64,000 nt of DNA from Sulfitobacter sp. BSw21498 (GTDB taxonomy: Bacteria; Pseudomonadota; Alphaproteobacteria; Rhodobacterales; Rhodobacteraceae), in assembly GCF_006064855.1 (NCBI RefSeq), contig NZ_CP040753.1, forward strand, positions 1 to 64,000, read 5' to 3'. Numbering within the stretch: the stretch's first letter is position 1; every line of letters starts with the position of its first letter. The notes under the pieces were generated by a model, which was not told where the DNA came from, searched no databases, and saw only the letters and a program-made list of their open reading frames with translations. Below are positions 37,567 to 46,263 of the stretch, piece by piece. The translations under genes and the position numbers were made by a program.

Positions 37567-37588
37567 GTTTTGAAAGTGACCCGACAAT

Positions 37589-38323
37589 ATGCCCGCACAA
37601 GCCTCTGAAAAACCTTCATGGTTTCGCTACCTACCTTTTGTAGGCATCGTGGCGGTCGCAGTGTTCGGATTCTTTGCCCTGCGCGACTATCTCTCTTTCG
37701 AGACGTTGCGCGACAATCGCGAGGCGCTGATCGCATTTCGCGACTCGCACTATGGGCTTACGGTTCTCGTTTTTCTGGGCATTTATATTGCGATTGTCGG
37801 GTTCTCTCTTCCGGGGGCTAGCATCGCAACGATCACCGGCGGTTTTCTTTTTGGGACAGTGTTCGGGGTTCTGGTTAATGTGACCGGCGCGACATTGGGA
37901 GCTGTTGTGATCTTCCTTGCCGCGCGCATGGGGCTGGGGGCGACATTAAAGGCGCGAATGGACGCATCTGACGGGCTGGTGCGCAAGATCAAGGCGGGTA
38001 TCGACGACAACCAATGGTCGATGCTGTTCTTTTTGAGGCTGGTCCCTGTGGTGCCGTTCTTCGTGGCGAATCTTATTCCTGCATTCCTCGGCGTGCCGAT
38101 CCATCGCTTTGTAATTTCTACGTTTTTGGGTATTATCCCAGGCTCGCTAGTGTTCACCTCGATCGGGGCAGGGCTGGGGGCGGTGTTTGCACAGGGTGCA
38201 ACGCCGGACTTTGGTATTATCTTTGAACCCCATATTCTACTTCCTATTCTAGGGCTTTGCGCTTTGTCGGTGCTGCCCGTCGTGTTGAAAGCTGTCACCG
38301 GCAAAAAGGAACTTTTGAAATGA
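37589..38323 (+). CDS. TVP38/TMEM64 (VTT-domain) membrane protein
   Basis: 244-residue inner-membrane protein with five or six helices and the central VTT/SNARE-associated motif (GFLFGTVFGVLVNVTGATLGA, about 85-105; FFLRLVPVVPFFVANLIPAFLGV, about 148-170). The family is related to DedA and is thought to move lipids or ions; the substrate is unknown. Its stop overlaps the start of the flavoprotein gene. The same VTT-flavoprotein pairing recurs in many proteobacteria, suggesting joint function. Confidence 0.85.
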   Translation: MPAQASEKPSWFRYLPFVGIVAVAVFGFFALRDYLSFETLRDNREALIAFRDSHYGLTVLVFLGIYIAIVGFSLPGASIATITGGFLFGTVFGVLVNVTGATLGAVVIFLAARMGLGATLKARMDASDGLVRKIKAGIDDNQWSMLFFLRLVPVVPFFVANLIPAFLGVPIHRFVISTFLGIIPGSLVFTSIGAGLGAVFAQGATPDFGIIFEPHILLPILGLCALSVLPVVLKAVTGKKELLK

Positions 38324-39738
38324 ATCGCATTAAGACCGACCTATTGATCATCGGCGCAGGCTCTGGTGGACTGTCCGTCGCGGCGGGGGCCTCGCAAATG
38401 GGGGCCGACGTTGTCCTGCTCGAAGGGCATAAGATGGGCGGCGACTGTCTGAACTTTGGCTGCGTGCCGTCAAAGGCGTTGATCGCCACGGGCAAGGCAG
38501 CATATGGCCAGCAAAATAGTGCGCAATTTGGCGTGACCAACGCGAGCGGCGAGGTCGATTATGCCGCGGCCAAGGACCATGTGGCAGATGTGATCGCGCA
38601 GATCGCGCCAGTTGACAGCCAAGAGCGGTTCGAAGGCTTTGGCGTTAAGGTCATCCGTGAATACGGGCGTTTCATTTCGGATGATGAGGTGCAGGCCGGT
38701 GATACGATCATCAAAGCGCGACGCATCGTCGTTGCGACGGGGTCTTCGCCACTAGTACCACCAATTCCGGGCTTGGACAAAACGCCGTATGAAACGAACG
38801 AGACGCTGTTCAATTTGCGCGAAAAGCCCGATCATCTGCTGATCATCGGTGGCGGTCCCATCGGCATGGAGATGGCGCAGGCGCATATTCGCATGGGTGT
38901 TAAAGTCACCGTGATCGAAGGCGACAAAGCTCTGTCCAAGGATGATCCGGAACTCGCGGCGATCGTGTTGCAAACCCTTAAGGATGAGGGCGTAGAGATT
39001 GCCGAGGGCGCACAGGCCGCCGAAATCCGGGGCGACATCGGCGCGATCGAGGTCGAAGCCAAGGACGGGCGCGTTTTCAAAGGGTCGCATCTTTTGGTCG
39101 CTGTTGGCCGCAAAGCGAACACGGATCGGCTCGACCTGGATAAAGCAGGCATCGAGCCAATCAAAAACGGGATCAAGGTGGACGATTCCCTGCGCACCAC
39201 CAATCGCAAGGTCTATGCGATTGGCGACGTTGCCGGTGGGATGCAGTTTACGCATGTTGCTGGCTACCACGGGGGGGTCGTGATCCGCTCGCTAATGTTC
39301 GCGCTGCCGGCCAAGGCGAAAACGGCGCATATCCCTTGGGCCACTTACACTGATCCTGAATTGTCGCAGGTCGGCCTGAGCGAGGCGCAAGCCAAGGAAA
39401 AGCACGGCGACAAGCTTGAGGTCGTCCGGTTTCACTATAACCACAACGACCGCGCTATTGCTGAACGCAAAACCAAGGGGCTGATCAAGGTCATGGTGGT
39501 CAAGGGGCGTCCCGTGGGCGCAAGCATTGTGGGCTACCAAGCAGGGGAGTTGATCAACCTATGGGCTTTGGCGCTGGCAAATAACATGAAAATGAGCCAG
39601 ATTGCCTCTATGGTTGCACCTTACCCTACCATCGGCGAAATCAACAAACGTGCGGCAGGGGCATATTTCAGCCCGCGGCTGTTCGAAAGCGATTTGGTCA
39701 AGACTGTCGTTCGGTTGGTGCAGCGGTTCATCCCATAA
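38320..39738 (+). CDS. Dihydrolipoamide dehydrogenase-like flavoprotein
   Basis: Class I pyridine nucleotide-disulfide oxidoreductase, 472 residues from the ATG that overlaps the TVP38 stop. The FAD loop IGAGSGG is at 11-17 and the redox pair is C43/C48 (GGDCLNFGCVPSK). An NAD(P) loop GGGPIGMEMAQ lies near 180. The C-terminal interface domain carries HNDRA in place of the usual HxxE, so its substrate may not be lipoamide. Mercuric-reductase-type or unknown disulfide substrates are possible. No mer genes are present. Confidence 0.85.
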   Translation: MNRIKTDLLIIGAGSGGLSVAAGASQMGADVVLLEGHKMGGDCLNFGCVPSKALIATGKAAYGQQNSAQFGVTNASGEVDYAAAKDHVADVIAQIAPVDSQERFEGFGVKVIREYGRFISDDEVQAGDTIIKARRIVVATGSSPLVPPIPGLDKTPYETNETLFNLREKPDHLLIIGGGPIGMEMAQAHIRMGVKVTVIEGDKALSKDDPELAAIVLQTLKDEGVEIAEGAQAAEIRGDIGAIEVEAKDGRVFKGSHLLVAVGRKANTDRLDLDKAGIEPIKNGIKVDDSLRTTNRKVYAIGDVAGGMQFTHVAGYHGGVVIRSLMFALPAKAKTAHIPWATYTDPELSQVGLSEAQAKEKHGDKLEVVRFHYNHNDRAIAERKTKGLIKVMVVKGRPVGASIVGYQAGELINLWALALANNMKMSQIASMVAPYPTIGEINKRAAGAYFSPRLFESDLVKTVVRLVQRFIP

Positions 39739-39749
39739 AGCGCGCATTA

Positions 39750-41144
39750 ATGCTGAAATCTCTCTCTGGCCGGCTTCTTATTCTGACCACCATCTTTGTG
39801 ATGCTGGCTGAAGTGTTGATCTTTGTGCCTTCTATCGCGCGGTTTCGCGAAGAATACATGATGAACCGGCTGGAGCGGGCGCAAATCGCATCGCTCACCG
39901 TGCTGGCTAGCGATATGATCGACCCCGAGCTCGAGGCAGAATTGCTGCGTACTGCGCAGGTTTTTAACGTGGTGCTGCGGCGGGACCGGATTCGCCAATT
40001 AGCGCTGTCATCCCCGATGTCACAGACGATTAAAGAGACTTACGATCTGCGCGACGCCTCTGCCTGGGTGCTGATTCGCGACGCCTTTCGCCAGTTGGCG
40101 GAACCAGAGCCGGGGGTGATCCGGGTGATCGGTGCCCCTGTGCAAGATGCAGGCTTGCTGATCGAAATCACGATGGAGGCAGCGTCTCTGCGTACTGCCA
40201 TGATCGACTATGGCATCCGGATTCTCGTTCTGTCGGCGGCGATCTCTATGATGACTGCCTTTTTGCTGTTCTTGACGATGCGGGCTTTCCTTCTAAAGCC
40301 GATCAAGGGCGTGGTGGGGCACATGCAGAATTACGCGCTCGCCCCCGAAGACGCGCGGCGGATCATTACACCCTCTGCCGGCGTCACAGAGGTGCGCGAG
40401 GCCGAGGAAGCGTTGATGAAGCTGGAAACCGAATTGACCCAAGCCCTGCGGCAAAAGGAACGTTTGGCGCAGCTGGGTCAGGCGGTCAGCAAGATCAGCC
40501 ATGATCTACGCAATATTCTCACATCAGCGCAGCTGTTTACGGATCGCATCGAAATGTCCGAGGATCCGACGGTCAAACGTATGGCTCCCAAGCTTGTTAG
40601 CTCCATCACCCGCGCCGTGCATCTATGCGAATCCACATTGGCATTCGGGCGCGCTGAAGAACCAAGCCCGACGCTGACAGTGACGCCGCTTCTGCGTATT
40701 GTAGATGATGTCGTTGATAGCGAACGGTTGGCTGTTAACGGGGCGGATCTGACATTCACCTGTGACGTGCCGCCTGATCTGCATGTGCGTGCCGACCCAG
40801 AGCATTTGTTCAGGGTTCTTGCGAACCTCGTGCGCAATGCACGTCAGGCAATAATCGGCACCGGGCAGCAGGGCGAAATTCTGATCACCGCAAGGGACGA
40901 AGTTAGCGATTGGATCATCCGCATCAGTGACAACGGCCCGGGGTTGCCTCCTAAGGCGCGTGAACATCTGTTTACAGCATTCAAAGGCGGTGCACGCAAA
41001 GGCGGATCGGGTCTGGGGCTCGCCATCGCGGCAGAGCTGGTGCGCGGTCACGGCGGCACGTTGGAGCTGTCAGAGACGGGCGGCTCGGGCACCGTGTTTA
41101 CCCTGACATTGCCCAAGGGCGATGGCTCTTTCAAATTTGTTTAA
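39750..41144 (+). CDS. Orphan sensor histidine kinase
   Basis: Membrane kinase of 464 residues. It has a helix at 10-30, a periplasmic sensor (about 31-150), a second helix (about 155-180), a HAMP-like linker, a coiled stretch, and the phosphorylation His251 (SKISHDLRN). The ATPase domain has NARQAI (N box), DNGPGLP (G1) and GSGLGLAIA (G2). It starts 11 bases after the flavoprotein gene and has no response regulator beside it; the following gene is a tRNA. Confidence 0.85.
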   Translation: MLKSLSGRLLILTTIFVMLAEVLIFVPSIARFREEYMMNRLERAQIASLTVLASDMIDPELEAELLRTAQVFNVVLRRDRIRQLALSSPMSQTIKETYDLRDASAWVLIRDAFRQLAEPEPGVIRVIGAPVQDAGLLIEITMEAASLRTAMIDYGIRILVLSAAISMMTAFLLFLTMRAFLLKPIKGVVGHMQNYALAPEDARRIITPSAGVTEVREAEEALMKLETELTQALRQKERLAQLGQAVSKISHDLRNILTSAQLFTDRIEMSEDPTVKRMAPKLVSSITRAVHLCESTLAFGRAEEPSPTLTVTPLLRIVDDVVDSERLAVNGADLTFTCDVPPDLHVRADPEHLFRVLANLVRNARQAIIGTGQQGEILITARDEVSDWIIRISDNGPGLPPKAREHLFTAFKGGARKGGSGLGLAIAAELVRGHGGTLELSETGGSGTVFTLTLPKGDGSFKFV

Positions 41145-41173
41145 AGAAAATTCGCGTTCGGCAAAAGAAGGGG

Positions 41174-41202
41174 TTGCAAACCCCCGCGGCCAGAACTAAA
41201 CC
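41174..41202 (+). promoter_or_regulatory. Putative tRNA-Arg promoter
   Basis: TTGCAA (41174-41179) and TAAACC (41197-41202) are 17 bases apart, just upstream of the tRNA gene. It starts about 30 bases after the kinase stop. Confidence 0.4.
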
Positions 41203-41212
41203 CCGCCTTAAC

Positions 41213-41289
41213 GGACCGATAGCTCAGCTGGATAGAGTACCTGACTACGAATCAGGGGGTCGGGGGTTCGAATCCTCCTCGGTCCGCCA
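41213..41289 (+). tRNA. tRNA-Arg(ACG)
   Basis: A 77-base cloverleaf: acceptor GGACCGA / TCGGTCC, D arm GCTC / GAGT, anticodon stem CCTGA / TCAGG with loop CTACGAA (anticodon ACG), T arm GGGGG / CCTCC with TTCGAAT loop, discriminator G and encoded CCA. A34 is probably deaminated to inosine to read CGU, CGC and CGA codons. Confidence 0.97.
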
Positions 41290-41359
41290 CTTTCAAATAT
41301 CACTAAATTTTGAGATTGGCGGGGACACAAGGTTGAACTTGTGCCGTCAATTAATACAC

Positions 41360-41391
41360 CCCAGTCGCATTTTGCGTGCTGGGATTTTTTT
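41360..41391 (+). terminator. Intrinsic terminator after tRNA-Arg
   Basis: CCCAG ... CTGGG with inner CGCA / TGCG pairs is followed by seven T residues. A hairpin CACAAG / CTTGTG (41326-41343) lies between it and the tRNA. Confidence 0.8.
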
Positions 41392-41438
41392 CGTTTAAAT
41401 AATTGATCTCATGCGGATTTATCGCCTTGCGAGGCGGG

Positions 41439-41474
41439 ATGACCCGCACTGTGCCTATGGCACGCGCGGGTCAT
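41439..41474. other. Long hairpin at convergent 3' ends
   Basis: ATGACCCGC / GCGGGTCAT with an inner GTGCC / GGCAC pairing lies 24 bases from the end of the minus-strand dehydrogenase gene. No T-run on either strand; probably an mRNA 3' end or stabiliser. Confidence 0.55.
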
Positions 41475-41497
41475 TATTCTAAGTGCCTTACTTCGGC

Positions 41498-42745
41498 TCA
41501 GGCGATGGCTTCGTCCCAGCCTGTGTCTTGATCGGCCAGCTTTACACGCGTGGGCAGGCCAATGGTGTCGAGCAGGGCAAACAGCGGTTTGGGGTCCAGT
41601 TCTTCGACGTTAACCATCGTGCCGGTGTCATAGGTGCCATCCGCAATCAGCATCGCCATCGCCACGGGCGGGACGCCGGCAGTATAAGAAATGCCCTGAC
41701 TGCCGACCTCATTAAACGCGTCTTTGTGATCGGCGACGTTGTAGACGAACACCTCTACATCTTTGCCGTCCTTGGTGCCTTTGACCAAGTCGCCGATACA
41801 GGTCTTGCCGGTATAGTTCGGCGCGAGGGTCGACGGGTCGGGCAGCACGGCTTTGACGACCTTCAGTGGCACGACCTCAAGCCCTTCGGCGGTGACCACG
41901 GGCTGTTCGGACAATAGGCCAAGGTTTTGCAGCACGGTGAAGACATTGATGTAGTGATCGCCAAAGCCCATCCAGAAGCGCACGTCTGCCTGCGGGTAAT
42001 TCGCAGCGAGCGAATGCACCTCGTCGTGGCCAGACATGTAGGCCTTTTGTTTTCCGACGACGGGTAAGTCCCATTCGCGTCCGACCTCGAACATCTTGTT
42101 CTCTTGCCACGCGCCTTCCTGCCAGCTGTAGACCGTGCCGGTGAACTCGCGAAAGTTGATCTCGGGGTCGAAGTTGGTCGAGAAATACTTGCCATGATTG
42201 CCTGCGTTAATGTCGACGATGTCGATGGATTTTACGTCGTCCATGAACTCGTCCACGGCGAAACGGGCAAATGCATTAACCATACCAGGATCAAAGCCCG
42301 CGCCCAGAATTGCGGTGGTGTTGGCCTTGGCGCAATCCTCGCGGCGCTTCCATTCATAGTTTCCGTACCAAGGCGGCGTTTCGCAAATCTTGGTCGGGTC
42401 TTCGTGAATGGCCGTGTCGATATAGGCGACGCCGGTGCGAATGCAGGCTTCAAGCACGGTCATGTTCACAAAGGGCGAACCGACATTGATCACGATCTGC
42501 ACGCCAAGCTTGTTGATCAGCGCCTCTACCGCGTCGCTATCCATACCATCAACCGCATGGGCATCAAAAACGCCGTCCTGTTTCATCGCGCTTTTGGCAT
42601 GCACGCTTTCAATAATCGCTTCGCATTTTGAAACTGTGCGGCTGGCGATATGCAGGTCACCCAACACGTCATTATTTTGCGCGCATTTATGCGCCACGAC
42701 CTGCGCGACGCCACCGGCACCGATGATAAGAACATTGCGTTTCAT
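41498..42745 (-). CDS. Carboxynorspermidine dehydrogenase
   Basis: Saccharopine-dehydrogenase-like enzyme that joins aspartate semialdehyde to a diamine (putrescine or 1,3-diaminopropane) and reduces the product. This is the alternative polyamine route. The 415 residues show a Rossmann loop GAGGVAQ at 9-15, NVGSPF and YIDTA segments, and a C-terminal domain of family type. It lies 30 bases downstream of the decarboxylase gene, AGAGGTG preceding its ATG. Confidence 0.9.
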   Translation of the reverse strand: MKRNVLIIGAGGVAQVVAHKCAQNNDVLGDLHIASRTVSKCEAIIESVHAKSAMKQDGVFDAHAVDGMDSDAVEALINKLGVQIVINVGSPFVNMTVLEACIRTGVAYIDTAIHEDPTKICETPPWYGNYEWKRREDCAKANTTAILGAGFDPGMVNAFARFAVDEFMDDVKSIDIVDINAGNHGKYFSTNFDPEINFREFTGTVYSWQEGAWQENKMFEVGREWDLPVVGKQKAYMSGHDEVHSLAANYPQADVRFWMGFGDHYINVFTVLQNLGLLSEQPVVTAEGLEVVPLKVVKAVLPDPSTLAPNYTGKTCIGDLVKGTKDGKDVEVFVYNVADHKDAFNEVGSQGISYTAGVPPVAMAMLIADGTYDTGTMVNVEELDPKPLFALLDTIGLPTRVKLADQDTGWDEAIA

Positions 42746-42775
42746 GTATTCATTACACCTCTTGTAAGGAAAGGG

Positions 42776-43870
42776 TTAGGAGAGGGCGGATTTGAAATCC
42801 TCATAGTCGAATGACCGGACCGATGTGATCGTTCCATCAAGTTCACGAATGGCGATGCCGGGCATCTTGACGCCGTTGAACCAGTTCTTCTTGACCATAG
42901 TATAGCCCGCAGCGTCCTGAAACGAAATGCGGTCACCGGGTTTTAACGGGACGTCGAATTTGAACTCGCCGAAAATATCGCCCGCAAGGCAGGATTTGCC
43001 GCAGATCATCCAGTCGTGGGCACCGGTGTTCGGGGCCACCTTGGCGGGCTCGCGGTAGATCAATAGATCCAGCATATGCGCCTCGATAGAGCTGTCGACG
43101 ATGGCAAGGTTCTTGCCGTTATGCAGGGTATCAAGCACGGTCGTCTCTAACGTCGCAGCGCCGGTGATCGCGGCCTCTCCGGGTTCAAGGTAGACCTGAA
43201 CGCCATAGGTGTCGGACAGGGTTTTCAGTCGCGCGGCCAGACGGTCCAACGGGTAGCCTTCGCCGGTGAAATGGATGCCGCCGCCAAGGCTGATCCAGTC
43301 CATCCGGTGGATCGTGTCGCCAAAGCGGTCTTCGATCAACGTCAGCATATCCGCGAACCGGTCGAAGTCGCCATTCTCGCAATTGTTGTGAAACATCAGA
43401 CCCGTAATGCGGTCGGACACAGCGGCGATCTGCGCCGGATCATGTTCGCCCAAACGGCTGAAGGGGCGGGCGGGATCGGCCAGATCGAACTCGGATGTCG
43501 ACACACCGGGGTTCACCCGCAGCCCGCGGGTATGGCCTGACGATGCGGCATCAAAACGGTCCAGCTGCCCGATGGAGTTGAAGATGATCTTGTCGCTGTT
43601 GGCCAGAACCTCGGCGATTTCATCATCGGCGTAGGCGACCGAATAAGCGTGTGTTTCGCCGCCGAATTTCTCGAAGCCCAGCTTGACCTCATAAAGCGAC
43701 GAAGACGTGGACCCGTCCATATATTGCGCCATGAAATCAAAGACTGACCATGTGGCAAAACATTTCAGCGCCAGCAGGGATTTAGCGCCCGAAGCCTCGC
43801 GCAGCCAGGCGATTTTTTCCATGTTGGTCTGAAGACGGGCTTTGTCGATCAGATAATACGGGGTCTTCAT
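42776..43870 (-). CDS. nspC: Carboxynorspermidine decarboxylase
   Basis: PLP enzyme (alanine-racemase/DapDC fold) that decarboxylates carboxy(nor)spermidine, the last step of this polyamine route. The 364-residue protein has the PLP lysine at K36 (LALKCFATW). GGGIHFTGEGYP (phosphate-binding loop) and EPGEA follow. AAAGGA lies eight bases before the ATG. A promoter may lie at 43913-43941. Together with the downstream dehydrogenase it forms an operon that may share transcripts with the upstream regulator gene. Confidence 0.94.
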   Translation of the reverse strand: MKTPYYLIDKARLQTNMEKIAWLREASGAKSLLALKCFATWSVFDFMAQYMDGSTSSSLYEVKLGFEKFGGETHAYSVAYADDEIAEVLANSDKIIFNSIGQLDRFDAASSGHTRGLRVNPGVSTSEFDLADPARPFSRLGEHDPAQIAAVSDRITGLMFHNNCENGDFDRFADMLTLIEDRFGDTIHRMDWISLGGGIHFTGEGYPLDRLAARLKTLSDTYGVQVYLEPGEAAITGAATLETTVLDTLHNGKNLAIVDSSIEAHMLDLLIYREPAKVAPNTGAHDWMICGKSCLAGDIFGEFKFDVPLKPGDRISFQDAAGYTMVKKNWFNGVKMPGIAIRELDGTITSVRSFDYEDFKSALS

Positions 43871-43912
43871 GGCAAAATCCTTTGCTAGAGTGCGCAGACG
43901 CGGTGCGCGTTC

Positions 43913-43941
43913 CGATTAGGGGATGTTGCCGTCCAACGCAA
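43913..43941 (-). promoter_or_regulatory. Putative nspC promoter
   Basis: On the minus strand TTGCGT (43941-43936) and TAATCG (43918-43913) are 17 bases apart, about 45 bases upstream of the nspC ATG. A small hairpin (ATCACG / CGTGAT) lies near 43964, between it and the rpiR gene. Confidence 0.4.
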
Positions 43942-44002
43942 ACTCTGATGTGTCGCGCGACTATCACGAAAGGACCGTGATCGGCCCTACTTCAGCGCCA
44001 GA

Positions 44003-44863
44003 TCAATTGCTGCGGAAGATACGGGATTCGCCAATCATCTGTTCAAGCGCTGCAATCCGCTCTGCGCTTTGGTCAGAGCTGCGCGATTGCACATCGGCGA
44101 CCAGCGCTTCGATCAAAAAGTTGATCGCCAGCGTTGAATCCCAGCTCGACGGGACCTCTACCATGGCGCGGAAACAGTGGCGGGCGTGTTTTTCGATGGG
44201 CGATCCCCATGCGTCTGTGAACAGCACGATGGTCGCCCCCTGCTTCACCGCGAGATCCGCCAGCTTTTCGAGCTCTTTCTCGTAGCGGCGGATGTCGAAC
44301 ACGATCAGCACCGCGCCTGCGTCCATATCGAGCAAGGATTGCGGCCATGCACTGGGGGAAGAATCAAGCAGCGTAACCTGCGGTCGAATGATCTGCAGGT
44401 GATTGAAAAAATAATGCGCGTTGGACCGCGTGATGCGTCCACCCAAGAGGAAAAGCCGGTGCGAGGGATCAGAGAGCAGCGCAGCAACCTCGTCAAACTC
44501 GGCCAGATCAAGCCGTTCCAGTGTACGGTTCACATTGCCTGACACAGCCTGAATAAAGCGTGACACCATGTGATCGCTGCTGTCGCTGGGGGTCTCGAGC
44601 TTGGCCAGTGGTTTTTTCATCCGTGCGCCGATTTCACCGCGGATGGCGTCTTGCATATCAGAGTACCCGTCGAACCCAAGCTTGCGTGCAAGCCTAACGA
44701 TCGTTGGCGATGATACCTCGGCCAACTCAGCGAGACGGTTGATAGATTGCAGCCCCGTAAGCAGCTGGTCGTCCAGTAAAACGGCCGACAGTTTTCGTTC
44801 TGCCGCCGTCAGCTCGGCCTGCTTTTCTTTCAGCAGGTCGCGGACCAGTACTTTTTTATGCAA
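44003..44863 (-). CDS. RpiR/MurR-family transcriptional regulator
   Basis: 286-residue regulator with an N-terminal HTH_6 domain (about 5-82; NRLAELAEVSSPTIVRLARKLGFDGYSDMQ is the DNA-binding part) and a C-terminal SIS domain (about 125-260; LLGGRITRSNAHYFFNHL). SIS domains usually sense phosphosugars or related ligands. The frame opens with TTG, eight bases after AAAGGA; an ATG five bases further upstream is out of frame. The gene is divergent from the amidohydrolase-TRAP operon, with a palindromic site between, so it probably controls that operon and itself. Confidence 0.9.
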   Translation of the reverse strand: MHKKVLVRDLLKEKQAELTAAERKLSAVLLDDQLLTGLQSINRLAELAEVSSPTIVRLARKLGFDGYSDMQDAIRGEIGARMKKPLAKLETPSDSSDHMVSRFIQAVSGNVNRTLERLDLAEFDEVAALLSDPSHRLFLLGGRITRSNAHYFFNHLQIIRPQVTLLDSSPSAWPQSLLDMDAGAVLIVFDIRRYEKELEKLADLAVKQGATIVLFTDAWGSPIEKHARHCFRAMVEVPSSWDSTLAINFLIEALVADVQSRSSDQSAERIAALEQMIGESRIFRSN

Positions 44864-44908
44864 GTCATGTTCCTTTCGGTACAGCGCGTGGAGGCGTGAA
44901 GCAAAGAT

Positions 44909-44944
44909 TACAGAAAAAATCTTGACAGGCTAGAAAATTCTGTA
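44909..44944. promoter_or_regulatory. Divergent promoter region with RpiR operator candidate
   Basis: TACAGAA (44909-44915) and TTCTGTA (44938-44944) form a perfect 7-bp inverted repeat, and A-rich inner flanks (AAAAATCT, AGAAAA) extend it. Between the arms lies TTGACA (44922-44927), a perfect -35 box for the rightward operon; the -10 is weak (GTGATT at 44945, 17-base spacer). On the minus strand TGTAAT overlaps the left arm as a possible -10 for the regulator gene. Arms framing both promoters suggest repression by the adjacent regulator. Confidence 0.6.
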
Positions 44945-44977
44945 GTGATTGTGAGGCAACAAATTGACAGGGTCACC

Positions 44978-45745
44978 GTGACTGACACCGATTGGAATGC
45001 CGTAAACATCGTAAACCCGCAGGGGCAGGGGGGCTGGTTGCTGGTGTGTGAACACGCCTCGCGCCGGATCCCTGATGCGTTGGGCGGGTTGGGGCTGTCA
45101 TCTGCGGCGGGCGGGTCGCATGCGGCTTGGGACATCGGCGCGCTAGACGTGGCCTATGGGCTGTCGGATGCGCTGGACGCGCCTTTGGTCGCGGGCGATA
45201 TTTCGCGGCTGGTCTATGATTGCAACCGCCCGCTAACAGCCCCCGACTGCATTCCGGCGCGCAGCGAAGTCTATGATATCCCCGGTAATGCGGGGCTGGA
45301 TGATGCTGGCCGGCAGCAGCGCTATGTTCAGGTGCATACGCCGTTCCATGATGCGGTCACCGAGGTGCGCACCAGTTGGCAGCCGACCCAAGCAGCACCA
45401 GTGTTGGTCACGATCCACAGTTTTACGCCGGTCTATAACGGCGCGACCCGCGCCGTCGAACTGGGGTTTCTATACCACACTCAACCTGCCGCGGCGCAGG
45501 CGTTGCTGGCGGTCGAACAGGCGCGCGGGCGCTATGCCTCAGCGCTGAACGAACCCTATGCAGCGACAGACGGCGTGACCTATACTCTGGAAAAACATGG
45601 CGAAACGCAGGGTCTTCCGGCCGTGATGATCGAGATCCGCAATGATCTGATTGATACGCCAGAAAAGGCGCAGGCCATGGCAGGGCATCTGGCCGAGAGC
45701 CTGACCCGAGCCTTTCCCGTCCCCGACAGCGAGGCCACCAAATGA
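44978..45745 (+). CDS. N-formylglutamate amidohydrolase-like enzyme (COG3931)
   Basis: Zinc-dependent amidohydrolase family. About 255 residues if started at the GTG at 44978; a start at 44945 would place the codon inside the -10 region. Family marks are LVCEHASRRIPDALGGLGL (about 18-36, with a metal His), HAAWDIGALDVA, DISRLVYDCNRP and VTIHSFTPVY. Known relatives deformylate N-formylglutamate, but this branch has no proven substrate. It leads the TRAP-ligase-dehydrogenase operon, so an N-acyl or gamma-glutamyl product of that pathway is a plausible target. The stop overlaps the next gene (ATGA). Confidence 0.8.
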   Translation: MTDTDWNAVNIVNPQGQGGWLLVCEHASRRIPDALGGLGLSSAAGGSHAAWDIGALDVAYGLSDALDAPLVAGDISRLVYDCNRPLTAPDCIPARSEVYDIPGNAGLDDAGRQQRYVQVHTPFHDAVTEVRTSWQPTQAAPVLVTIHSFTPVYNGATRAVELGFLYHTQPAAAQALLAVEQARGRYASALNEPYAATDGVTYTLEKHGETQGLPAVMIEIRNDLIDTPEKAQAMAGHLAESLTRAFPVPDSEATK

Positions 45746-46263
45746 ACGCGATGCGCAGATACATTCGGGTAGTGGACGGCTTTAACTATGGCCTTGGCCG
45801 GATCATGATGTACGGGATTTTCGTCCTGATGGGGATCCTGCTGTGGTCGTCGTATAACAAAACCTTTGCATCGCCACAGCTTTGGACGCTGGAAATGGCG
45901 CAGTTTGTGATGGTGGGGTATTACATCCTTGGCGGGCCCTATGCGCTGCAGATGGGCGCGAATGTGCGGATGGATCTGTTCTATGCCGAGCTGACCCCGC
46001 GCAAAAAGGCGTGGACCGATTGCATCACTGTATTGTTCCTGCTGGTCTATCTGGTGATCCTGCTGTGGGGCGGTATCGAATCCACGATGTATTCCTTTAA
46101 ATACGGGGGCGAGCGCAGCCCGACCGCGTGGCGGCCCTATATGTGGCCGGTCAAAGTGACCATGTGCATCGGCATCACCTTAATGCTGCTTCAAGCTGTC
46201 TCTGAACTGTTCAAGGACATCCTTTTCCTCAAATCCGCAGAGGACACACGCGATGCCCTATGA
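45742..46263 (+). CDS. TRAP transporter small permease (DctQ type)
   Basis: Four-helix inner-membrane subunit, 173 residues, helices at about 18-38, 52-70, 92-112 and 130-150. It partners the large permease encoded just after it and overlaps both neighbours (four bases before, 11 after), so subunit levels are coupled. Confidence 0.9.
   Translation: MNAMRRYIRVVDGFNYGLGRIMMYGIFVLMGILLWSSYNKTFASPQLWTLEMAQFVMVGYYILGGPYALQMGANVRMDLFYAELTPRKKAWTDCITVLFLLVYLVILLWGGIESTMYSFKYGGERSPTAWRPYMWPVKVTMCIGITLMLLQAVSELFKDILFLKSAEDTRDAL

Noticed and set aside
38320..39738. Mercuric reductase and mer operon.
   Set aside because: No merR, merT or merP genes and no metal-binding N- or C-terminal cysteines of MerA were seen.
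41213..41391. tRNA-Arg as the integration site of a mobile element.
   Set aside because: No integrase, no direct repeat of the tRNA 3' end and ordinary metabolic genes follow.
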